Shown in pieces: positions 10,205 to 21,335 of a DNA stretch of 64,000 nucleotides. The translations under genes were made by a program, and so were the position numbers. Under the pieces are notes generated by a model. The model had not been told where the DNA came from, made no database searches, and worked only from the letters and a program-made list of their open reading frames with translations. Where the stretch lies: assembly GCA_021495925.1 (NCBI GenBank), contig JAKEKT010000025.1, positions 186,001-250,000 on the forward strand, in the 5' to 3' direction. How positions within the stretch are numbered: the stretch's first letter is position 1; every line of letters begins with the position of its first letter. Source of the DNA: Diplodia intermedia. Its lineage: Eukaryota; Ascomycota; Dothideomycetes; Botryosphaeriales; Botryosphaeriaceae.

Positions 10205-12017
10205 TTACGCCGTCAAAGCAGAACTGACGCCCAAGATGCCCATGCCAACGAATGCGAATATCATACAGAGATTCCGGCTATGGGTCAAGGCTATGCTCTC
10301 CTGGAAGAGTTGAAGCGCTACCGAGGTCATGACACCGGCTACACGACAAGTCAGCCTAGGACATGGAATGAGATTTTGTTAGTAGATGAAACTTACCAGT
10401 CACAGCAAACATTCCCCCGTATACCGACTCACCCGGCTCACCGATACCGGTACGGCCCGCAATCCTAAACCACAGTGCAGCCACACCCGCACCAAGAGGC
10501 TGGCTTGCGCCACCCAGAATGCTGCTGATCACCATGGCCTTCCATCTGCTGTTAATAGCAAGGTAGAGGGGCAAAGCCATGGCGAAACCTTCGGTGATGT
10601 TGTGGATGAAGAGAGCGAGGAAGACGGCGAAACCAAGCGTGGGGTTGGCGTGGTTCGTGGCATAGGTGATGAAGCCCTCGGGAAGTTTATGGAGAGCGAT
10701 GGCGAGAGATGTCTGAAGACCAATAGACATGAAGGCGTTGGTGGGTACGTGGTGGTGGTGATGGCTTTGCTCGTGGGAGTCATGGTGGTCGTGATCGTGA
10801 TCGTGGTCATGGTCGTGGTGCTCGTGCTCGTGCTCGTGCTCATGATCGTGATGATCGTGGTGGTCGTCATGATCGTGATGATCATGGGTTGAGTGAGTCG
10901 AATAAGTGCTCCGCGGCTTCGAGAAGCCGTTTGTACGTCCGTGAGAGGCGGTCGAAGAAATGGTCCTATAGTCTGCTCCGTCATAGTCCGGGGTTTGCAA
11001 GAGCAGGGGCTGGCGCTCAGAGTGTAAGGTGCTGCTCGCGTGCGGTGCGGTGACACTTCTGGCCACGCCGGGCTGGCGAGGCCATGCATGGACGGGAAGC
11101 CGGGTGCCGCCTCTGGCTTGGACGATCTTGAAACATTCGGAGCCGCAAGGGTCAGTGAAGCCATGGCAGGGGCCAATCTCGTCGCAATGAGATTTTGCCC
11201 TCAGCACGATTTTCGAGGCTTTGCGTGCCAACTGTGCTGGAAAAGACGGTCTTCGCGCGGAAGGGTAGTTTTTGTGGGGCTGCAAGGAATCGGTGCTGTT
11301 CGGCATGTCGCCGTTGGCCGAGGCGTCAAGGCTGACGGCGGCGCTGTTGGGGACTCCAAGGCGTTGCTGGCCGTTGTATCCAGGAAGGTCGTGCTCGTGC
11401 TCGTCGTCTTCAGGGGAGCGAGAGGTCTTGTCAAGGTCATGGTCCTGTTTTGCCGACTCCTCGTCACCATGGCTGTGGTCGCAGTCGACAATGTGCGAGG
11501 GTATGAAGCGGTGGATAACCCGCGAGACCAGTTGGATGCCAACAACGCCTCCGAGGAAGCAGGCGATCAGTATCCAGGCTGCAGCCTTGGGCGAGTGGCC
11601 GCCTTTCTGCAGCGAGTTCTTGGCAGAGGGCAGCATGCTGTACAGCGAGGAGAACAGCTTGGGATGTTCAGCAGGGCATGATATAAGGTGACGAGGAGAA
11701 GTGTTACCATGACGCCGAAACTCAGGCTCAGGGAGGCGGACAGGAAGGTATTGCTGTCCTGGACCCTGAAGTTCTTCTTGCCGGGGAACTTCCTGACGAT
11801 GATGTCGATGCAAATGACGGAAGCTGCAGGGCTGAATCAGTGCCTTGGGCGCGGGCAGCGGCTTCGAGTCGGCACTTACCTCCGAGCACGCATGCTTTTC
11901 CCCCACAAAACACCCCAGTTAGCAGCCTGTCGCCGGCGCGGGCACGGACAGCGGGCGCTCACCTATGCCGCTCATGGCGGTCATGATCCAGCCGCGGGTG
12001 TCGTTGTCGAGCGCCAT
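10205..12017 (-). CDS. ZRT3: ZIP-family zinc transporter, Zrt3-like
   Basis: Five exons on the minus strand: 11963-12017, 11880-11894 (a 15-nt microexon), 11708-11823, 10397-11657 and 10205-10338. The introns are 68, 56, 50 and 58 nt with consensus ends. The product is 526 aa. The N-terminus reads GIACVLG then ASVICIDI, a transmembrane segment; FSSLYSMLPSAK and FIPSHIVDCDHSHG follow. A His/Asp/Glu-rich cytosolic loop lies around residues 316-364. The ZIP signature follows: HKLPEGFITYATNHANP and HNITEGFAMALPLYL, whose His and Glu residues form the metal site. The family moves zinc toward the cytosol; yeast Zrt3 exports zinc from the vacuole. The last exon reads ALQLFQESIALTHSRN and restores the final membrane segments. 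The last intron has two possible acceptors; the nearer one gives an immediate stop. Confidence 0.9.
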
Positions 12018-15000
12018 GTTTGCCCCCGAGGCTTGGCGCAATGTACGGACTGCGGAGAGTTGGCGATTGCGCGGCGCGGAGCGGGACTGAGGAATTCAGA
12101 TGGAGGTTGGCAGACGGATGGCGGCGGCGAGCTCGAGGCGAGCGCTAGCGGAAGAAGGGGAAGGTGCGGGCTGGGGGTTTTGAGCACCTTGTTGGCCGCC
12201 GCCGCTTTGTGCAGACGGCACTCGTGAAACCTCGACGATGTGACTAAGCCCAACGCCCGTGCGCCTATTGGCCGCGCCATCTCTGCTCCAACTCTCTGAC
12301 CCGCTCGCCCTCCGCCCTGACACACGTCTGTTCCAAGACGCTGTTGTCGCGACGGCTGCCGCCCAACATGTCGCCAACCTGCTACTCCGTTGACATTAGT
12401 GTGTCGCATACCCTCATCGCAGCCACCGACACGCGCAAGCGTATCCCGACCTTCATCCCTACCCTCCTGCATGAGTCGGCTCACGGCTGTGAGATGGTTC
12501 CTGAATGACGGTCGGATTCGGGCGACACCCCCGCCACTCAACAGGTACCATTCGATGGTGTAGATCAGGGCCTGTTGACGCGACAATCCTCAGGTTGGGC
12601 CTTCGACTGCCACGGAGTCCGTCGAATCGGTTCAGCTCCAGTAGGTCTTTCCTTCGGACACGATACATCCGGGTGGTGACGGGCGAGCTGTGCAAGGGAC
12701 AATGGCCTGCAAGCTTTTCTCAGATCGAGCTTTCCGACGCGAAGGGAAGCAGAGGCTTGCACCCCAGTCTCGACCCCTTGACGGAGGGACGCCGACCCCA
12801 AGTATGAGTCGCAAGGCGTGGAGAATGCGGCGGGCGTGGGGATCAAAGGAACTTGGTTGATGCCGCCGATGGGCTGAAAAGGCCGGCAGACGCTGGATAA
12901 CGGCGCACGCATCCCAATGTCTCGCGACATTGTGAACACTGTCGCAGATGCGCACCGACAAGGTTGGTATCCGCCAGCCTTGACTACCGGAGCCCGCAGT
13001 AGTCAGACATGCAGTTGTACAATTTGGGGTATGGGCTTACACATGTATGGGCTCCGCTCCGACTCCGCCTTGATGACGGATGATGTTGGCAGCGTTGCCT
13101 CAAGCTTGGTAACTGGCAAACATTTGCACAGTAGTGGTTGAGGGAAGATGGATGAATGCAAGCTGCTGAGGTGAAGAGCATTTGAGATTGACTACAGGCA
13201 AGAGCCCCTACTACTATGGGCGGTCGGATTCGCTAGATACTGCTATCTTTGGTATCCTCCGCCTCTGTTTCATATCAGTGCCCATTTCGCCATTGGTGGT
13301 GATTCTATCGGTTTTGAGAGCTCCGATGATCGAGTGGTCGTCGGTTCCCTGCATACGCGGCTGAACTTTTGTGTTTCACCTGCATGATGGGGAGATGATG
13401 TTGCAGTTGGCGGAAGCGTCCCGACCCAAAGTCCGGGGCATAGCGGGTGACGGGAAATTCAAGCCCTCTGAGCTTTGGGGGCAGGTCATGAAATGACCAA
13501 TAGCAAGTTCGACGGCGTAGCTCGCGTGTACGCCAGGTGCTCACATTCGGCAAGGTCGGCAGGGTCTCGACGCCGCCTCATGCGGGAAGTCAGCTTGGGT
13601 GTAGAGCAGTCGACTCGTCGTACAAGCGATACTGCGTCTAGACAACAAGGGAAGAAATCTGTGTAACGCCGTGATGTCGGGTCCAAGATTCAGTAAGAAT
13701 TGGTAACGTGTTTGAGCTGCGGGATAGCGCTTCTTGTGTAAGAGAGCCCACCCAAGTGTTCATAACACAAACGCTAGATTCAATTGACCCGCTGAACCGC
13801 AGAGAAGCTGATCCAGCCTCTCCTTTTAGCTTTGGAGTCGGCAGGATGCCGTTGGGCTTTCGTTTTCTTTTCTTTTCAACGTCCATCGACCCCCACTTGC
13901 GGCCCAAAAAAGCAAAAATCAAATCAAGTGGAGGCAAAGGGCTCCCTACTCCAGAAAAGAAAAGAAGCCTCGCCGCATAGTAATTAATAGTGGTTCGAGT
14001 GTTGAAGCTGATGGTAGCCCTTCACGCGTCACCGTACCGCTTGATCCATCTTTCCCTGCATGAATTGCTTACTCCGTGCAAGGTCGGGCTCGAGCTCCCA
14101 CAGGCCAAGCCCTTACAATGTAACCCCCACTCATGCCACAGTAGGGACCCCCCGAGTCAAGGTTTTGCTCATTGTTCTTGAAGCTGGCAAAGGTGCAACC
14201 ACCATGTGGCCACTACAAAGCTTTGGTGTCTTATTGAGGTTTGCCTTGAGCCATTGCTCACCGTCAGCCACTGTCATACATGGAACAATCCGAGAGCCAA
14301 CCTAAGCCCGGCTCTCATGATAGGGCAATCAGCGGTGTGGCTGGCGGCCATGTTTAGTATGGAGGCACACTTCCGAAATACCGGGAACTGTTGCATCATG
14401 TGTCGCACTATTATCAGACCAAGGCTTCCTGTGGCCTATCGGAAGCCTTCCCATCGTCGATATCCTCCCGTGTGAATTATTTAGCCGCTCTGGAAGACGC
14501 CAACCAAGTTGCCTGGCTGGCTAACCGGGTCATCGTTGTCTCACGGATGAGCTAAGGGATGGATTTATTCCAATTGATAGTGAATGGGGTTTAGCAAACA
14601 AACGCCATGTCAAGATGCTATCACGGCCATAGGAAAGAAAATGCTTGAGAAGCGTCTCTGTAAAAAGGGCGAGATGACAACTACACCGCCATATACCAGC
14701 CTAGCGCAGAAGGGCCGTTCGCCAGAGACATGTGGCTTCTTGCTAGCCAGTTTTCAACAAGTGGCTGAATGCGTGTTCTTCTCATGCTTGACCTCGGTGT
14801 TCCCGGGCCCGACAAGCTGCCGCCGTCAGCCGTACCGGTAAGCAGCTTCGGATACAGGGTGATGAGGATTCCCCAGAGCATTGCGCGTAAGACGAGTCCG
14901 CTTGTCCGCACGAATACTTCAACCATATTTCTCTAGCAACAATGCATACTGCAAAGACAGGTCACGATGGATGCGAATGACACAGTGGAAGTGCAAGGGT

Positions 15001-15211
15001 GAAAACGAATGTGGTTAATGAAAAACCCACGCCAGTTTACGTAATCCATCCCTATCAGCAAATACTTTTTAGGGTAGTATCCTTCCGACTTTCTTTTTGG
15101 AGCACTGGCCAGAATGTTTCCGTGGCCTCTTCCCAGATCAGCAGGCTGTGGTAGTGTCAGTCTCGCTTGCAATGGGGTAAGAGCACCCATACTTTTGTGG
15201 TCTTTTCCCTG
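12018..15211. other. 3.2-kb stretch with no recognised gene
   Basis: This includes the presumed promoter of the zinc transporter on its left. Open frames are short, on both strands, without recognisable motifs. A minus frame at 14681-14926 (81 codons) has a hydrophobic patch but no support as a gene. Confidence 0.4.
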
Positions 15212-15670
15212 TCAGGCCAAGCCATAACTGGCAGCATCTCCGCAGCCAAGGACGATATCAAAAGAGGGGTCCGGATGTTTGACGACCATGAATCGAGTCC
15301 AGTTGAAGTTGGAGGTCCCCTCTGGGCACCAATACAGATCGGCATAACCCCGGATTGCTTGGGAGCCTCCGTTGAGCTGAGGCGTACTGACAGTCGTTTC
15401 CCATGGTTGGATGCCAATTCCGAGAACTTCTGTGACAAATCTCGGCGAGACCAGGTTGACGTTGCTCTGATTGCCATATATGGTCATGACAGCAAGCTTG
15501 AGCACCTGGTAGCCCTCTGCAGTACTTGTTTGGACTTGAACGGAAAAGGCCTTACTGCCCGCTTGTGGGGTGTCCTAAAAACCCGCACAGTATTGTTCGT
15601 TAGCATTGGCACTGGTGCGGGTTGAATGAGATCAGACCCTTTGACCGCGTCGCAGGGAAAAGCAGGACAT
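15212..15670 (-). CDS. MCF-type pseudo-retropepsin protein (possibly decaying copy)
   Basis: Proposed exons on the minus strand are 15638-15670 and 15212-15574, giving 131 aa. Exon 1 reads MSCFSLRRGQR, close to the MCF microexons of the genes at 22534, 24417 and 45273. Exon 2 contains LVSPRFVTEVLG and TRFMVVKHPDPSFDIVLG, the two conserved blocks of this family. The upstream aspartate motif of retropepsins is replaced by IYG, so proteolysis is not expected. The intron has a good branch site (GCTAAC) and acceptor (TTTTTAG), but the donor is GTCTGA, a poor match; unspliced reading stops at that TGA. This, and DPSFD in place of DPPFD, suggests weakened constraint. The function is unknown. It is the leftmost member of the 15-25 kb tract, divergent from the DTG retropepsin gene. 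Confidence 0.5.
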
Positions 15671-18600
15671 GACTTTGATGGAATTTATCTGATGATGGTG
15701 TCTTGGAGCTCGCCGGAAAAGAATTGGACATACTGGGGAACGCTTTCTTGGCTCCATTGAGCCTTTTAACCTGTAGCTCGTAGTTACTTTTTCTGCTCGG
15801 CAAACATTCTCGATCCTCGCAGACATCACTACTATAACAAAGCGAGAACGCCAATCGAAGCCGAGTAACGCCAAGCAGCGTAACGCATTCACCCAGCTCA
15901 CAAGCTAAGAACCTCCACAGTCTCGCTACTGCATCACATCGGGAACTCAAGCCCACTGGTAACCAGAATCGCCAGCGGCAGTTGGACCTGCCAGTCATTC
16001 GGAAATATTGGCTCCGATTAACCGCCACGGCTCACCTTCGGGGATCGCCATTGAAACTTTCAATTGGGATAGAATCTTCATTGCTTACCACCCAGTCAGC
16101 CTTCCCATTGCGCTCGATCTGCATGCCAATTGCATCGTATGAGCGTATGATGACGTCCCCGGAGAAGACTCGAATTTTCAGAACTACACAGATTATGATA
16201 CGAATGAATGGTGAAGGAGTACCTTTCAGATCCCACAAAGCCTGCGAAAGCAACTCATCAACGCTTAAGTACTCGGATGACGGTTTTCTACTTGTGGGCT
16301 TCCCACAAGCGGGATATAGACGGCCGACTGCCGTCTATTTATTTCCACGGGGCACTCCGTTGATGTGGGATTGTTCAGAAGCTTTGCCAATTTTAGGAGA
16401 CAGAGAGGAATGCCTGGGCTTTTATACAATCAGAGGCAAGCTGATACCTCCTTCAATATTGCACTTGACCCCAAAAAAAAAATCCTCTTTCCGAGTGCGC
16501 AGACGGTTATAAGAATGGAAGTGCTCATGAGCTGCAGGACGTGAATGCTTTCGGTGAGCTTTGACTCATCAAGGAGACGTCTGATACAGAAAAAATCGTC
16601 GCTTCGCTTGTCTCGGGATGGGATGAGACCTGTCGATTCCCCATCTTGCGCAAAATGCGAGGGTCCCACCGTGGATCTGGTGGATGTACACATACCAAGC
16701 GTGTGAAGAACGATCGATCGGCTATGGTCTTCCAAGTTGAAGTACCACATCAGAAGTGAGCAAGACATCAGCCACTGCTCGATGAAACCAAGCCATGTTG
16801 CACGGCGTTGCGAGATCCCTTGTTGAAGCAGATCCGGAAATGGTCAAGTTTTGGTGGTGTTGAGAACGTGCAAAAAAGTGCTATCAGAGCTGAGGATTTC
16901 CATTGCTGTGGTGGGGCAGCTAAGACATTGTTGTTGAGGAATTCCGATGGTACCAGGGCAGCGGTACCTACCGCACATGTCAGAAGCTACCGGCTTTTTG
17001 GCTGCCCATGGCCGCAGCGCCCATGGCCGCAGCGCCCATGCCATACGGCAACGGATCATCACTCAGTCAGCGGCTTTCCCGGTGGGCAACATCGCAAATC
17101 CAGAACAAGCCAAGCATGACTCAAAATCGCGCTTGAGCAGTATGTCGGGTACCATGCTGGTTGGACATGGGAAGGAAGAGGATAAGGGGGGCGGCACGAG
17201 CTGCGGGGTAGGGGGTTGCCCCAGTCGTGTGGCCCAGCTTCGCAGCCTTGGGCGCGCCGCTCCAGAGATATACTTTCGGGATCGCGCATCCAAGTATATC
17301 TTAATCCAACCTCGTGTCTTTTCTCATTTTTTCACTCCTTGGCTTGGAAGAGCTCGGGTATTGCCCACCATACGGCGAATGCGGCGCAGGTGGCGGGCAT
17401 GCGAAACGGGAGCTTGTCCACTGCAGATGGTGGCGCTACGCTTGTCAGCTTGATCAACACTTCCATATCGTTCTACATGGATCGAGAGCGTCCTCCTGTT
17501 GATCGGCTGTTTGCTACCGATGGCGCTTGCTGTCACACCGAGCGACGGTCCCGATGCGTCGGCGGCAGTGATGTGTTTTTATCTTGTGTGACATGGTGAA
17601 ATTAAAGAACCGGTTCCAGACACCAGGCTACCATGCCGAAGTCGCTTATGACCCGTCATTAAAGCCCACCTGCAGGCCCATTCCTCCGGGACACCCAACC
17701 GAAGCCTCACTCTTCAACCTCCAGTAGAAAGCGTGAATGCAGACTTGTTTCATACTGAAATCGCCAAGCTCACTAATGCACCAACGAGCTCCCCGATTGG
17801 CAAAACGGCAGCTGCTGCAGTTCAAAGCTCCCTTCGATACGCACCATGGCTGGCGCCCACCTTTAACACATTTCCTGCGTAGCATCACGCAGCCCCGTTC
17901 TTCAAAAGACCCTACCCATAGAGTTTCTATGCATCTTTGATGAGCCCAGTCTCCATCACTCTCGCCATGCAGGAATCTCAAGACCTTGTAGCAGAATACT
18001 TTTTGAAGGCGTCTCCAGCAACACCACCAGCCACATTTCTCACCTTCATGAGAGTAGTTGCAGTGACAGGCACGACTGAAGAAAAAGTCCGTTCAACGAC
18101 ACCATAGCTCGCGATCAGGCTAAAAGGCAGTGCATACTGTCTGTGTATTGATGCTGTTGCTACCTGGTTCACGGTTCACGAATTAGCTATTTTCGGGGAT
18201 GTATCCCTGCCAGTCGCACAATGATCACAGGGACATGAACAAGCTACTTCCACGCCTGGCCAGAATGTTCAATCTTCAGATTCCAAGTTTCTTTTCTTGC
18301 ATGCGCGGGAATCTCGCAGCGTCGGGGTTTCCAGAGCATGTTTCCTCGGGCTTCCACGGTATGTGCATTTCAAGTGTGCTTTGGCTATTTTGCCCAAGAA
18401 CGGCGGTGAGCTGAAGGATGATTGAATGCGGACCGTACTCACTGCTAACGAGAGATGCATAATAAGCAGGGCTTCTGCGCGTCGCTTGCAGATGCGGGGC
18501 CCTATCAGCTCGTCTTGTGATAGGGAAGCGGATTGGATTGGCCGACGGGCTGGGTACCACGAGAAGAGATGTAGCACGACGTCTGGAATGCAGGCTATCG

Positions 18601-19243
18601 GGGCAACGGCGCGTCTGGTGGCTACAAATGATGAAGTCGGCGACTGGTCACCTGCGTGAGGGCTAAGCCCACTCCTGATGGATACTGCTCATACAAAGCA
18701 GAGCAGGGAGCACTTTTGCATTAATTCAAAACGTTCGGAAGCTTAATCATAACGGGCTTTTTTCTTTCTTTATACGCATTTGCGCATTGTTCGCCCTCAT
18801 TCGACACCCCATTTAAGCTGTCTTAACACACAGACCTCACGCCAGCTCCGAAATCGCCTTAAGTTACGCAAGGCTCGCCACGCAGGACTCGAGCTTTTAG
18901 TAGAGGCTCCTCCTGCGGCCGACTGACGCGACCCGTTGTAGCGATCCCCCCTCGATGTGCGCAGATCTGTCCGCAAATGTTACCACGATTGGCGCATTGG
19001 TCATTCCCTCTACCGCTCTTTCAGTTGAGCCTCTCCATCCGCCGACACTTGCTCTTCTTAAGCTCGGGTGTCCTCGGCTTTGCCACCTTCCGGCCCTCAG
19101 TCGAGCCCAGCTTACAGTTACCGCGCCCTCGCCCACATCGATCTCGCCCGGAGCCGGTGGGCCGTCACGGTCACGCGTAAGCTTTGCGCACCCTTCGGGG
19201 AGGCTACGTGTGGCTTCTGTCGCCCATTGCATTGGTTGTGACG
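15671..19243. other. 3.6-kb stretch with no recognised gene
   Basis: No frame here is convincingly coding. A minus frame at 16032-16253 ends at a plausible splice donor (GTGAGC after CCCGAAG) and could be an isolated exon, but no partner exon or family was recognised. It also contains a short 15-bp tandem repeat near 17005. Confidence 0.35.
17005..17042. repeat. 15-bp tandem repeat, about 2.5 units
   Basis: The unit CCCATGGCCGCAGCG occurs twice in succession and begins a third time. It lies in a region without a recognised gene. Confidence 0.8.
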
Positions 19244-20131
19244 ATGCCAGGTTTCGGTCGACCGTCCTGTCCGACATTTGGCAAATGCTGCCCACTGCAA
19301 GTATGCGATGTGGACGTCACCTCACAAACTGACAAAATGTATATCTAATTCCCGACTCATTTTCAGGACGACTACACGCGGGACGTGGTATTCGGGCTCA
19401 AAGACGTCCCGGGAAACGAATGGTCATCTGAACCTGCTGTTGCAAAATTTGATACAGGGTGTGAAGTTGCTGGTCTGATCTCGAAGACGTTCGCCGATGG
19501 CGGGCGTGAAGGCAGGCTGGGCAACTTTAAGCCATCGAATGGCCTTGATGAAAAGGAAACCGAAACGGACAGCTTGTTGGGCCAGCACACGAAAAAAAGG
19601 CCATTCTGGAAATCATTCAAACGCTGGATCCATCGATTGTACTCAAAGCCGACCGGGGATAAGCCACTACCAACTCTGGTGACAGTGAACGGCCAGCCCG
19701 TCACGGTAGTCGGCACTCTTAGCGACACACGCTGGCGAGGCATCAACTTGAGCCGGGACACGCCTGGACAAATGATAAGATTTCCAGAGCAATTTATCAG
19801 AGATCCGCTCTACAACCAATTTCTGGTGGTCGAAGATTTAGAGTGGCAAGTTGTCTTTGGCCTCCCGACTATCCATCACTTACAACATCCCGGATGTAAC
19901 CAACACCGTGTGGCCGGCGTTAGGGCCAAAGCCCCGAATGGTATGTCTTTTGGACCAAGCGCAAAGAAAAAGGTACTAACTACCGTCATTCTAGATAAGG
20001 GAGACCCAGAAATTCAAAAGCGCGAAGCGAAAGAGCAGAAGGAAAAGGAGAAAGAAATAAAGAAGAAAAATAAATCAGCGACGAAAAAGGCAACTAATCC
20101 GAAGAAAACCACGGCCAACCAGTCGGAATGA
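19244..20131 (+). CDS. Retropepsin-like protein with intact DTG motif (module copy 1)
   Basis: Three exons are proposed: 19244-19300, 19367-19940 and 19995-20131, giving 255 aa. Exon 1 (19 codons) is the least certain; exon 2 begins DDYTRDVVFGL after a TTTTCAG acceptor. The second intron (54 nt, GTATGT, TACTAAC, CTAG) is in frame, so intron retention would add 18 residues. AVAKFDTGCEVAGLIS near residues 43-58 is the catalytic Asp motif of retropepsin-fold proteases. FLVVEDLEWQVVFGLPT corresponds to the later hydrophobic-Gly motif. The C-terminus is very rich in Lys and Glu (coiled coil or charged tail). No reverse transcriptase or integrase lies nearby, so this is a stand-alone gene. It is homologous to the gene at 47526-48553, sharing intron phases 0 and 1. 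It is tail to tail with the DUF6594 gene, 121 bp apart. Substrate unknown. Confidence 0.72.
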
Positions 20132-20252
20132 GCCTTCTCGGCAAGATCAGACTTACCTTGTCAATGGACCAATGGTATTTCGTGAGAAGCGCATTAAATC
20201 AATGCATTCACTCGAATGGGAACGAAACCGCATCCTTTCACGGGATCATTGC

Positions 20253-21335
20253 TCATTGGCCGTCTCCTGCACCGCTCATTCCGCTCTGGACAAACACCAC
20301 TTGCACAGCTGAGAAAGCTGCGGCAACAGCGAACACGTCCGTCCTCTTTGCCTTGGTCAAGACCGTCAGGCACACCGACAGCACGACATTGAACGCAGCA
20401 ATGATCCCGAGCTTCGCTTTCATCGACTGGACATAAGCCAAGACAGCAATGGCAGCTATCGGGAGAACGGAAGCCAGGATAGTGGTAATGTTGTACGTGA
20501 TGCGGAGCAGATCCGATTCCTCGTACCCGACGAAGCCGTGGATGGGCGACCTCTTGCGGAACCGCGCCCCGCCCAGATGGAAGAACTTGGTGATTCCTTT
20601 GCCCGTCACCCATTTCGAGAACCGATCCTCGTCATGGCGGGGGCAAAGCGCAACGAGATCTTTGGCACAGTCTTTCGGCTGATCGACTGAGCCCCAGACC
20701 CCCAAGTCAGCCCCGGTGAGCGCAAAGTTGAGGCCCTCGTTTTTTGATGCAAGGAATCTGCGGATGAAGTCCCTGTCGAACTCGCTGGGACCCTTCATGG
20801 CGAGTATCTCCTTTTGTTGGATGAGGGCAGCATCTGCGGACCACGTCAACACATATCGCATTCACGACCCCAACGTGTACCTACTATACTTGTCCAACTT
20901 CTCGCGAGCCCGTTCGACAAGCTTGATTTGCTCCTCGTCTCCGTCTTTCTCAGAGACGCTGAGAAAGAACCAGTTCTTTGCGTAGAGTGACTTGTCCCCT
21001 TCTTGGCTCCTATGGTCTGAGAGCTGGACCTCTCTCAGGTCCTGCTCAATGTGGATCAGCTCTGCTTGGAGGTAGAGAAGATTCAGCGCATTCAGGGCTC
21101 CAAAGCGGCGGAACACGGCTGTCTCTGGGATGGCGCTCATGAGTTCGGCGAACTTGGGGTACCCTGCCGGCGGATCGCTGGGCAGTGAGGAAGCATCGCT
21201 TGATGCAGTTTCCTCGTCTTGTACCGAGGATCCGACTTGCTTCTCTGTCATTGTCGTGAGTGGGGCCTGTAGTGTCTCTCTTGAATTGGGGCCATGGTGA
21301 AGCGGAATGATGGATACGTCGCTGCCGTTTGCCAT
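20253..21335 (-). CDS. DUF6594-type membrane protein (module copy 1)
   Basis: Two exons on the minus strand, 20885-21335 and 20253-20833, are joined across a 51-nt intron (phase 1), giving 343 aa. The family hallmark PPAGYPKFAELM lies near residues 55-66, followed by FRRFGALNALNLLYLQAEL and a helical region with many charged residues. Three transmembrane segments occupy residues about 264-286, 291-310 and 316-334; the conserved pieces LPIAAIAVL and AVQVVFVQ lie in them. DUF6594 proteins are common in Pezizomycotina, often in several copies; their function is not established. The ATG at 21335 matches the start of the paralogue at 46131. An in-frame ATG at 21524 would add 63 residues and has a better context, so the start is open. 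The gene is head to head with the MCF gene at 22534. Confidence 0.85.

Noticed and set aside
9891..10313. Plus frame of 140 codons overlapping the end of the zinc transporter
   Set aside because: It is antisense to the last exon of the transporter and has no motif.
10740..10895. Short-period repeat that might look like a CRISPR or minisatellite array
   Set aside because: It encodes the His/Asp/Glu-rich metal loop of the zinc transporter in frame; no spacer structure.
16032..16253. Possible isolated exon on the minus strand ending at a GTGAGC donor
   Set aside because: The protein (IGMQIERNGKADWVVSNED region) looks coding-like, but no matching acceptor exon or family could be found; left unannotated.
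19244..20131. Reading the DTG gene as part of a retrotransposon
   Set aside because: No reverse transcriptase, RNase H, integrase, gag zinc knuckle or LTR was seen nearby, and the gene has introns conserved with its paralogue.
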